Below, piece by piece: positions 45,840 through 56,879 of a stretch of DNA of 64,000 bases. Made by a program: the position numbers and the translations under genes. How positions within the stretch are numbered: position 1 is the first letter of the stretch; each line of letters begins with the position of its first letter. The notes beneath the pieces are model-generated. The model saw only the letters and a list, made by a program, of their open reading frames with translations, was not told the origin of the DNA and did not search any database. The stretch covers positions 126,542,001 to 126,606,000 of the forward strand of contig JBITNC010000001.1 of the NCBI GenBank assembly GCA_050084985.1, given 5' to 3'. This stretch comes from Nageia nagi. Its lineage: Eukaryota; Pinophyta.

Positions 45840-46330
45840 TATACACCCATAATGTAATGTTATACACTCATGATATGTTAGCTATACACCCATAATATAA
45901 CCACTATACATCCATAATATATCTCATCCAAAAATTTCAACTTTTTTCATTCTTATTTCTCGATATGCACCCATGATATCCTAACCAATATATGCCCATA
46001 ATATATCTATTTTTAAAATTTCTAATTTTTTTCAAGTTCATATTATATGCCCATGATATAGGTTCAATAAATACCCAAGATATATCTTGTTGAAGCAATG
46101 AATTTTTTTAATGCCTCTCAACATATGCCCATGATATAGCTTCTATATATACCCATGATATATCTAGGCATAGCGATGAAGTTCAAAGGTATTTAGGTGT
46201 CAAACTTTGATATACACCTATAATATATTAGATTAGAGTGATAAAATTGAGTAGAGGTGGTAGTGGTGGAATTGATATACACCTAGTATTATTTTTTATA
46301 TATGCCCATGATATATGTGTGAATTTGAAT
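45840..46330. repeat. Cluster of TATACACCCATAATATA-type motifs (right partner)
   Basis: About 14 variants of TAT(A/G)C(A/C)CCCAT(A/G)ATATA occur at irregular spacing of roughly 25-90 bp. The motif is the reverse complement of the one at 16050-16160, on the other side of the MULE transposase. Confidence 0.7.
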
Positions 46331-46339
46331 GAAGGATAG

Positions 46340-47329
46340 GCTCTTCCTTAAAAATATACCCAAAGAAATGTAATAAACGTAATGGACCATTGTATAATGT
46401 AATAGGTGTTAAATACCAAAAGAGACACCATAAACAATGTAAAAGGTAATGATCCCAAGAACCCAAGGGGATCAAAACATTGCTATAAAAGAATATCAAA
46501 AGCAACATAAACATATCAGTAGCCATCAAAAGACAGATACCAAAACATGCAATATCATTCTACCCAACCAACAAAAGTATTTTGTAACACCATTGATTCA
46601 TAGATTTGATATACCGTTTGTTCAACTTTCATGCATTTCAATTTCAATATTTGGATCTACATCTTTTAATTCATTAGCAACATGCTTCTAGGTTGTTTTT
46701 AGCATGTATTTCTTATGACATGTTACTACGATTGTTGTATGATTTCCATTATTTCATATGGATGCAAATATGATAAAGGTACATTATTTATCATGTTCAT
46801 TTGATGCCATATTTCTAATATATTATTCAATATTATATTGTAGAAAAATAGTACATCAATTTTTTATTTATGCATTATTTGAAGTCTACACCTACTCTGT
46901 TAGAGATTCAGAGATAATGTCCAATGATTAACCCTATAGGAGGATCAAGAGTGATATCAAGTAACATGATCAATTCAAGTGATACAATGTGATGAAATAT
47001 GCATAAATAAAGAGTGATATAAAACAAAAAGGTTAATATATGAGTGACTATGGTCCTACCTCATACCGTATATGAGTGCATGACTATGAAAGGAGAGATA
47101 GGATCTAGTATTGACTCTTGATAATGTGAAAAGTAAAAATAAAGAGATGAGTGATACAAAGTGATAAAACTCATAAGTAAAGAATGAATACCTACACATA
47201 AGGAATCATTCCCCAACCTAGCATGGATGAGATGATGAGCATGATTAGCATGACATGAATGAACACACACAAAATAAAGGATAATATGGAAACATAAAAT
47301 AAAACTAGAGAGAATCAAGAATACAAAGG
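46340..47329. other. 3' flank of the deleted element
   Basis: A+T-rich with only short chance ORFs. Part of it (46900-47330) looks loosely like 26000-26700 in the intact copy. Confidence 0.3.
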
Positions 47330-47680
47330 ATGAAGATAAATAATATTTATAGGATCAAGCTCTTCCCATCCTTATAAATTTGTGAGATGATACACCCTTA
47401 AACCAATTTTATGATTGAAAATGCAGGGGCCTAACATATTAGGGGAAAATTTTTCCCTAACAGGATACTCAAGATGGGATTGTTATTGATTCTCTTTGAG
47501 AATAACATCATAAACTTAAAATTTGCAAGGTTGGACTTTATTATTTAATGCTCACTTTATATGTGCTTGATAAACTTTATGATGCTCAATTATGTTTATA
47601 TGTCTCTCATAAGGCAAAAGGAGTTTATCTAGCTAAGTTTGATAAGTCTTATCTCAAGGATAAGGTCTTTGAGTGATAAT
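47330..47680 (-). pseudogene. Integrase C-terminal remnant of the deleted element
   Basis: Minus strand near 47440-47350 shows ENFPLI then A-F-IIKLV and GCIISQIYKDGKSL, aligning with FPLNWLGPYIFKKKF..YLEGQEELE of the intact copy. It lies immediately beside the protease remnant, marking a deletion junction at about 47680. Confidence 0.45.
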
Positions 47681-47689
47681 CACAAGGAA

Positions 47690-48130
47690 GGGATATTAAT
47701 ATCAATAGGCATGATAACCTTAGTACCATAAACTAGGCATGAAAAAGTGATCAAGAGCATGGATAAGGTTATAATAGCTAAAGGTATTTGGATCCATAGG
47801 AATACAATGTGTTTTACCCTCATATAAATATTTAAAGCAACCATATTTTGAAGATGATACAACCTCCATCTCATCTATCCAATGTGTACCCAAAACAATG
47901 TTAAATTGCATTTTACTTTGTACTACATGACAAGCCATAGGAACTGATCTTATCCCCACCTTAATGGGGATCACAACAACTCCCAAAGTAGTAGATAAAG
48001 TGTTTTTGAAATCCCATATGACTAATGTAGGAGCACTCAAATATGACATGGATATATTAAGATTCCAAAGTGTAACTATGGAAATAACATTAATGGTTGA
48101 ACCCTCATCAATCATAACCTACTTTTCTAC
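47690..48130 (-). pseudogene. Aspartic protease of the deleted element
   Basis: A 131-codon open stretch contains MIDEGSTINVISIVTL (active-site D-E-G in place of D-S/T-G), LVIWDFKNTLSTTLGVVVI and FNIVLGTHWIDEME (normally LGRPWI). It is better preserved than the counterpart at 31400-31820. Confidence 0.75.
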
Positions 48131-48139
48131 TTTACCATC

Positions 48140-51100
48140 TATGTCTACAATGATATAAATAGTGATATGTTTCTTTTTTGCTCCTATAGAATGATAAACT
48201 TCATCCATATAAAATGTGATAGATGGTATCATGTAATATTAAAGGGATGCATAAAAATCCATAAAGGCATTGGTATCATCATTTGATAGTTAATTATCTT
48301 AAGTATATTATTCAAAGCATCTTTATGAGCCTTTGATTATTGAATCAAATCCCATAAGGATAACATGGTTGGAGTTAATGTTAATTGTTGCTTTAACTTA
48401 TTTTTGATAGTAATAAATACTCTAGAAGATTATTTTTTCACTTGAATATTAACCAATTTTCATGATTGTTGAGGTCTTGTATCTATTAGTGGAGGTGCTC
48501 TCTCACCTTCCCGTCATATACATGTAGCCACATTAATTGGTTCTATACCCTTCATACCAATAAATTATGTAGGTAAGGTACCACCAAGTGTTACTTGTCT
48601 AGATGTAAATGACATGGAAATCACTTGATTAACATTGGTATCATGACTTGGAAAAGGATTTTGATACACCTCCAAATCCCTATTTGGTTGAGATTGGGGA
48701 TCTCCTGTAGATACTTCTCCATCATCATTTAACCTTTGAATAGTGGCGCTATATATTGAAATTTATATATTATGTATCCCCTTTGATAATGTAAGGCACA
48801 AAACACATCATCCATGTGCCATTGTGGCTTCATGCCATTAGGTTCCTCTTGTTTAATATTAGGAAGCACAATAAGTATAGCATTTAAAAGCTTCTTAAGA
48901 ATATTCTCAATTAGCTCTACTAATGGTGTCCAATTTCATTCTTGTTGTTGTGATTATCTAGGTGGTCTAGGTGGCATTTCTTGATTGTTGATTTGATTGT
49001 TACCTTGATTAACTTTTGCTTGATCTTATTGTTGATATTGATTTCTTGGTTGGTTAGTCCTTGGTTTTCTAGAAGGTGCTAGCTATAAGATTGGTTATGA
49101 TTGATAACCAGCATAAGTGATTTTATTTTCTTGTAGATTAGGTTTATGTTGGTTCAAATGACCACCATTTTTGTAATTTTTTTAGTTATTTTATTTCTTC
49201 CTTAGCCTAATTTCACCTTCTAGAATATTTACTTCTTTAATTATCTCATCTTGGGCTAAGGAATACTCAAATGTAAGGTGACTTTGAATTTGTAGTATGG
49301 AAGATACATATTTGTTTGAACTCCTATAAAATAGCTTAACCAACTCTTGTTTTGGTAGTGTTTAGGGCATATTTGTTACAACAACTCTCCATATACACAC
49401 ACAATCTGAAATTGATTCATCATGGAATCGGGATAACTTGATCAAACCCATAATGGATCAAGCTCTCATTCTAATATTTATCTCAAAGTGATCTAAAAAT
49501 TGATTGGCCAATTGTTCAAACGAGAAAATGCTATGTTGAGGCAAGTTATTGTACAATCTAAAGCTTATGCCACTAAAGTCATAGGGAAAGTTCTTAACAT
49601 AATAACATCATCATTGGCTATGATAAAACAAGAATACTTAAATTGTATAAGATGTTATTTTGGATCCTATTTCCCCTTAAACTTTTCCATCTTAGGGACA
49701 TCAAACTTAAAAGGAAATTCCTTGATTGCAATAGATGGATAGATTGGCTCATATAAAAATTGATCCATATGATAACTTAGCCTTTCCATAATAATTAAGT
49801 ATTTGTTAATCCATCTTGTATAACTTCTTTATAATTTCATCAAGGGAAGCAGAAGTTGAAAAATACCCAATCACTTGATATCTTGGACCTTGCTAATAGT
49901 TGATTACTTAGCTTTTCCTTAAGGTTGATAAGTTTATTGGTTAAGGACAATACTCACCTGTTGTGTATGATACAATAGACTTACGAACCCTTGAGCCATT
50001 GATTTTGCAAGCCATGGGAATGAAATTGAGTTGGTCAAAGTAATGGATCTTGGACTTGATTAAAAGATTGAAAATATTTTTTAGTGGAGGTAGGCCCCCT
50101 AAGTTGAGTACCAACAAATGCTTTTGTAGGATTAGTATTTTGAGATTGGGCATGTGTTACTATGACCACTTGAGAATAAGGAGGAAGAGATTGAGGAAAA
50201 ATATTAATGTGCACCTTAGGCATATTAGGTTTAATATATGATTGGAGGATCTCTTGAGGATTAGGATTCATTATGTTTCTAATTATTATAGGTTATAATT
50301 AATAATATTGATGAGGTTGACCAATGTTATCAATTTGAGGAGGAGTTGCAATCCTCAAATTTTTGAATTAATGTTTACCCCTTCCCTTTGAGAGATTGGA
50401 TGAGTGTCCATAATTTGTGAAATATTTTTGGACTTTTAGATCCTATACCACTCCTTAAATATTTTAGACTTATTCTCATCATTATGGTGAGGAGTTTATA
50501 TGGTATTAAAATGGTAGGTTCAAATTGTATACATGATGATTGGATCAATGGATCCAATTGATAAATTAATGGGGATTGGGGAAAGCTTGAGGATAATTGT
50601 TGGTATTACCTTGAGACAAAAGGAAAATATACAATAATTGTAGGTGGTGGAGCAAGAGGTTTATTCATCCTCTCAAAACATTTTTGGCTCTAAGTTTCTT
50701 ATCATTTTGATCTCTAATTTGTCTCAAAATAGTATTAGGAGAATCAAGTGGATCTCAATGTGGTTCCTTGGAGGAAGATGGCATGAAACAAGGTGGTGGT
50801 TCATGGTATGATGGATATATGGTGGAAATATGGAGGAGGAAAAGAGGAGGAAATATTGTGATATCATTGTATCCTCTCCCAAGGAAGGTGAAGGATTATT
50901 AAAAGGTTGGTTCTCCATGTTGGTAGCATGGGATGATGAAAGCCTATAACCAAGAGGTTGTTTGATTTTAAATTTTTGGAAGAGGATTTGGACATAAGGA
51001 TCACTCAAAAAGAGTTATTTCTTAGGAGGGATATTATATTGGACATTATCCACATGATGTAGAAAACTAGGCTTACCATACAAAGGCTCCTTATGAATAT

Positions 51101-51290
51101 TTACATGCATGTCCTTATAAAGCTAACAACCCTATTGAAGGTGTGAGAAAATGAATTTTCTATATGTAAAGTTAGAGACATAAAGTACTTGTGAATTGTG
51201 AGGTAAAGGTGTATATGAAGGAGTATTAGAATGTGTTTCCCTATCTTGTGCTCTTATTTCAACCAAATTAGTGTGAGGTTCATTATCCAT
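48140..51290 (-). pseudogene. gag of the deleted element
   Basis: The start is at 51290 (MDNEPHTNLVEIRAQDRE). The gag core around 49760-49190 reads NNLPQHSIFSFEQLANQFL, HFEINIRMRA, ISDCVCIWRVVVTNM, TLPKQELVKLFYRSSNKYV and LQIQSHLTFEYSLAQDEI, in order but with stops. It matches the gag of the 23-kb element. Confidence 0.72.
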
Positions 51291-51644
51291 TTTAGGGTTG
51301 CAAATAAGAAGTAAAGAAAATATTCCCAATGGTACCAAACAAGATAAAATAAATAAACACAAAGCCTGAGTGTTTTTCTATGCTCTTGATTTAGTGGATG
51401 CAATATTAATACAAACAACCCTAGAATAATCTTTCCATGATAGCAATCCTATATGCAAGATAGAAATAGTGTCAAAACATAATAATGGTGATTATCTTAT
51501 CTAATTACTTCTTATTAAATTAAGGAAAATTATCTTTTTAATGAGATTTCTTTTAGGATTCTTTGACCTCTTTTGTAGTTTTTATAGAATGAACTACTCA
51601 AGTGTTATTAGGAAAGGCTCAATCTCAAGTGTAGTTTTTATAGA

Positions 51645-51702
51645 ATGATTGAAATCCTCATTCCTATAATTTTGATACTATATATGATGCTTTATACATC
51701 AT
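51645..51702. repeat. 58-bp perfect inverted repeat, left arm
   Basis: ATGATTGAAATCC..TATACATCAT is the exact reverse complement of 52303-52360. The spacer is 600 bp. Confidence 0.95.
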
Positions 51703-52302
51703 TCCAAATTAGGACTAGACCATGGTGGTGAAATCCATGTGCCTTGGCTCAATCCTAGGCTCATGTGAGATTAGTGCAAGTACAAGAAAGAAAATATGAT
51801 ATGCAACTATATGCATACAAATGCAACTAACCCCTCTAAGATTTTGCTTTTTTATTTTTCAAAAATAAAAGAACATAGCAATTTTCAAAAAGGAAACACT
51901 CCCTTTCATGTATGATTTTTGATATTAACAAATCCAAAGATAAAGTGAATTTTCTTTTTGATCTTCATCTTTCACTAAAGAAAAAGAAGAAAATAAACAA
52001 AGGAGAAATGGTCCTAGGATGCATACCAACAAATAAACCTATGCTAAAAAATAACAAAAGTGAGATATAGGAATTTGCGGTTCCCACACAAAGATCCACT
52101 ACTACATTTAGGCAATTTCACATCACACAAAGCATAAACCTATAGTATATTTTTAAAAAAAAATGTAGAAATAATGATGCATTAATTGATTCTAAGGGTT
52201 CTGTCAACCAATGCATCAATTATAATGTCATTCCTTACATCATATATCAAATTCTAAGCATCAAATAATTGATACTATACATGACATATAAAGAGTCAAT
52301 AC

Positions 52303-52360
52303 ATGATGTATAAAGCATCATATATAGTATCAAAATTATAGGAATGAGGATTTCAATCAT
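52303..52360. repeat. 58-bp perfect inverted repeat, right arm
   Basis: ATGATGTATAAAG..TTTCAATCAT is the exact reverse complement of 51645-51702. Sequence outside both arms does not continue the match. Confidence 0.95.
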
Positions 52361-54878
52361 GTATATTGTCAAATAATTCATTTGTCTTCTTTACACTTTT
52401 ATATTTTGCATATATATTTGATACGGTACTCACAACCATAACATTTGATAAAAAATTCATTTTCAAGAGCCTTTGATGTATGTATAAACCAATTTTGCAA
52501 ATCTCTCAATTTGGTGCAAACTTTGAGGATGTTGGGAAAGGTGAATTCATTTTGTTGAACTACTACTAGTGTTTATTGTATTTGGTGAAATAGTTTCAAT
52601 TCTTGTTGAGGAAAACTATGTCTTTGGTAACTTGAAATTATCATATTCCATGACAAGATGTATCATTTGATCATACAATGAAAAATATCATGGGTATCCA
52701 CTAAAATTTGAGGGCCTCTACCAAACTTTGTGGGTGGATAAAGCATGCAATGCACATTTTGTTTACCATAAAATATAGATACACACTACTATCTACATTC
52801 TTACACATGTATTCAACTCTTGTAGACTTGTATCACTAAAAATATAGACCTAGAAATGTCCTTATAAAGGGAAAGCTCCTTTATTTACTCATCAATGGCA
52901 TTATACCTACCATTAAATATCCACTATTGATTAAGGGAATGCATCAATGGTTGATAGTGGATCATGCAATGATCTACGTGCATGATCCATGCCCTATTTT
53001 TATTCCATGTATCACTTGATGCATTATATTATGCACTATAATATGCCAACTGATGCATCAACCATTGTGTCAACTAATGATTCAACCAATGCATCAACTA
53101 ATGCACAAAAAAACTAGTTTTATACAAATTGATGTAGACATGCCAAATAATGATGCATATTGCATCATAACTTCAAAATGTAATTTTATGATGTATGGTA
53201 TGATGCAAAATTGATAAAATGTAGTAGTGATCCTATCACATACAATACCTAATTCACAAGATCTAATCCTAATCGGTATGTTACATACCAGTTAGTACTA
53301 ACAAATAATGGATCATTCAAATAGTTTACCAACTAATCATAATGGTAGCCAAAGATTTTTGAAAAACTAAGTATGAAATGCTATGTAAAATGATATGAGT
53401 ACAACCCAAGTGTAAAATGTTTTTAGTGGACTATTGACTCCAAGTTACAAGGCTCAAAAGCTATAACACTTACATGAAAAAAAATTAAATTAGCCTACAT
53501 TCTAAAATATACCTAACCAATATAGATAGGACTAGTTAACAAATGAGGGATAGTGAAATAGAACTAATTGATACAACTAAACACTAAAACCCTAACTAGT
53601 CTATAATGGATTTCCTAGAATCTAATGATCGATCAAAACCAAATTATTTGGCATTTTGAAAACTTTCTTGACTTTGTATTTTTAAGGTTTGGTCATGATC
53701 ATGTCAAGAAGACTCCCTCAAAAAATTATCCTAGTTCAAAGCATGAAACTATCCAAAAATGCAAGAAGTAAGTGTTAACTAAAATATCTTGAAACAAGGA
53801 AGATGGGTAGAAAACTCCTCTAATGTTTCAAGTCTTGAACCAAAGGATGTCCCACCATGATTTCCACTTTGTAAGGAACTCAAGTACCTTGCCATTCAAG
53901 CTCAAATACAAACAAAATATAAGAAAACCAAGGGTTTTTGGATACTCGCTTGCAATATCTAAAATATTTCTTGGTAATGATATGACAAATGATAATAATA
54001 TGAAATGGAGATAAGTGTTTAGATATTGATCCTTTCTGAAGCTTCCAATATACCAAATGAATTTCAAAACAAATATTTATGGAGGTTTCTATGCTCTATG
54101 TCCTTGAGACTCTAGAGCCAAGTAAAATGGACTTATTTGCTTGTAAACCCCCAACTCCTTGAGTCAACAAGCCACTCAAAAATAGTTTAATGCTTATGAT
54201 ACAAGCTAACATAAACTAAATAAACTACAAATGATTTTTTATTAATTTTACAAATAAACTAAACTAATCTAGCCTAAGCCTATAAGAGACTAGCCTAGAA
54301 TATATTAAAATACTACCATGCATAAGAGGATTAGAAAATAACCTAAAGGATATGATTTGAAACCCTTGTGTGATCTCCAATACCTACAAAACAACTTGAA
54401 ACAATATTAATGCAATCCAAAAATCCAAATCATATGATTTTACCTAAGATTCCCTTACAAGATGAGGATAATAATTACCTTTTTACCATGGATAATGATG
54501 GATTGAGATCATATGGGGTGTACTAACCTCCCAAAGTTCATACACATAATGGAAATGAGGTTGAGCATGCAAGAACTAATGAGATATCCATTATGAAATT
54601 GTGAGATGATTTTGAATTGATATTTATAATTTGATAGTGACCAATTGGTAAGTCTATTAGGGTTTTAAACCTAATTGATTAACTAGTCCTATAACCAGCA
54701 AGCTAGTTAGGGTTAGGGTTTACCAAATGGTAATAAAGGATTAAGTTACAAAAACATGATCACATGAATCCTATATTGTATGGTTGATAGGATGATATCA
54801 TCACAATAAGATGTAAGACCTAACCAATCATGGTGAGTCACCTAAGCTAGGAAAATAAATTATTTTTAGGTGTTTATA
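52361..54878. other. Relic with ATGCATCA-rich repeats and a possible LTR
   Basis: Between 52920 and 53110 GATGCATCAA-like words recur many times, as a decayed short repeat. From about 53300 to 54878 the sequence is A+T-rich and ends TTTTTAGGTGTTTATA, like the LTR end of the giant family, so it may be the 5' LTR of the deleted element. No coding frame is convincing. Confidence 0.35.
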
Positions 54879-55450
54879 TGTAAAGTAAGGGAAAGTATAT
54901 CAAAATAAAATATGTCAATTTCAAAAAGCATAGCCTAGTTCAAATGCTTAAGAACTAGATGTGCATTAGATTGGAATTTATACCAAGAAGACCATTGGGA
55001 TTACAAAAAATGAGCAAGATAAAAACTAGCATTAGGGTAAAAGAGGCTAAGTTTATTTTTCATAAAAAATAGGCCTCTCTTTCACCTAAATTCCATCACA
55101 TGGGATTTGGACTTTTCTTATCAAATAGTTTTTCAACCATGTTAAAGCCCCACATAAAACCCAGGTGAAAAAGGGAAGAGAAAAAGCAAGCCATTGTCAT
55201 AAATTTCTTTTATCATAAGAATTATTGGAAGCATGCACAATAATAATTATGAAAAGCTTTGCAAAAACTTAAGAAGTACTTAGATAGCTTGGTTATAATG
55301 GTCAACACCCCAAGACATGATACTAGATTTCCATCTTGTAGAGATAAAATTGATAGTACATCCTTCTTAGAAGAATGATTGGTATGAAAAAAGGGGCCCC
55401 TCTACTAGAGAAACATATAGGTACATATAAAAATTAAGTCAATAGCTTTA
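54879..55450. other. Unassigned A+T-rich stretch
   Basis: No frame, repeat or motif could be assigned. Confidence 0.3.
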
Positions 55451-55455
55451 ACTTC

Positions 55456-56870
55456 TTATAAACATATAAAATTCAACATTCCATATGAATGAGTGATATC
55501 ATCAAGCTCAATCCAAACCATATACTTGTGGGTTGTGTCTATCAACCCCCTTACATTCCACAGAAAAAATAATAGAGAATCATCATGGATTTGAAGCTCC
55601 ATAAATTCCAAGGAGTCCCCAAAAACCTTTAAGGACCCAAACAAATTACTATCACCTTATGTAGGACTAGAAGGAGAAGCCACTTGCCTTCATTTTTCCA
55701 TGGACCCATGTTGGATGCCTCTTTGTATATTATGAGAATGATACAATTTTCTTCTTGAAATACCATTTGTAGTAAGATAGGAGGAGGCATCCTCACAATG
55801 GAAGAAAATGAAGGGCCAAACCATATAGTGTTCATAAAGGCTTTAGGAGTAGTCACTAAAGCATGGTTAACAACTAAAGGTGGCTGAATAACAAGGTCAA
55901 CCCAAGAGGGTTGCATGTTCAAAAAATCCTAGGGATAGGTTATTGAGTAATAGTAACTATTTCCTAGTGCATATAATGATTTTTATGGTGGTTTCTAATT
56001 GTTTTCCAATATTCCTTCCCACCCCTATTAGAAGATGTTGGAGAAGATGATGAAGGGAGACATACTGAGGGTTTCTCTTTGAACCTACCCACCATGAGTG
56101 GGTAATCCCTAATATTATAGTCATATGAATCAAAATGATAGCATGTGTTTAGTAGGGAAATACACTCCACCCTTTGACATAGATCTTCTTCTCAAATTTA
56201 TATATTATCATGAGTTAAATCCACTTTGATATAGACTCTTTGAGTGAGATGAGATAAGAAAAAATATCTAGGTTTAAAATACAAAAATGTCCCAATACAT
56301 TTAGCTATGGTGTGAAAGAATTTTCATAAGAAAATTAGAAGACCAAGAAACTTAACCTAGATGGGAACATCAACAACACCTTCATCCTTTACATTAAATA
56401 TTACACTATAAGGTTGCAATACTAGAAGAGAATTATGGATGATCTAGGGACCTTTACTAAGCACTACTTATGCATGTATAGATTTAGAAAAATGGAAAAG
56501 AAAATTCCTTTAGTAATATTTGATATTTTTAACCTTTACTATATACTCCAAAATTGGCTAACCTATATATGCAGGAGAGTATCATTGAGAATTCTACCAA
56601 GGACATAACCCACTAGACTATGTGACTCAAACCATTTATATGTATTTCAAAACTCTTCAATAGGAATTAAATAATAATGGGTAAAATTTTTACCTTGTGC
56701 TCCACTTTTGGCAAGAACTTGTGTGGGTGATTTCTAGGAACCATTGTTCACTCTAGTAGCTTCATGCAAAGATGAAGTGCCATTAAGAGAGGTAGCCATA
56801 GTTGAAGGATAAGACACCATCCTAGGTGGCATAAATGCATAGTTGTGTCAAGATAGGAAAAGTCCCATAA
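55456..56870 (-). pseudogene. Plant LINE (L1-type) relic: ORF1 and start of ORF2
   Basis: From about 56740 downward the minus strand shows ORF1 pieces of the DUF4283 type (GRILNDTLLHI, KISNITKGIFFSIF, PRSSIILF). A decayed zinc knuckle follows near 56130 (CYHFDSYDYNIRDY, where C, H and C of a CCHC finger appear as F, Y and Y), then a serine-rich tail (PSSSSPTSSNRGGKEYW). Around 55570 FFLWNVRGLIDTTHKYM matches the WNVRGL opening of the endonuclease in ORF2. ORF1 binds RNA and ORF2 nicks DNA and reverse-transcribes. All pieces are broken and ORF2 is lost after its start. Confidence 0.65.
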
Positions 56871-56879
56871 AAATACCTA

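Larger units (their letters stand above)
51291..52400 (-). other. Leader of the deleted element, containing an inverted repeat
   Basis: Non-coding. 51480-51870 matches 40400-40810. The segment also contains a short direct repeat GTAGTTTTTATAGAATGA (about 51571 and 51631) and the two arms of a perfect inverted repeat. Confidence 0.5.
46340..54878 (-). mobile_element. Second giant Tat-type element, internally deleted relic
   Basis: Minus-strand order: leader (about 51300 upward), gag, protease, then directly the integrase C-terminal end. RT, both RNase H domains and the integrase core are missing. Leader, gag and protease match the 23-kb element. The upstream end may be an LTR finishing GTGTTTATA at 54870-54878, a likely decayed form of GTGTTTACA, but its other boundary and the downstream LTR were not found. 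Confidence 0.6.

Noticed and set aside
54705-54722. Telomere-like TTAGGGTTAGGGTTT
   Set aside because: Only about two units in A+T-rich DNA, too short for an interstitial telomere block.
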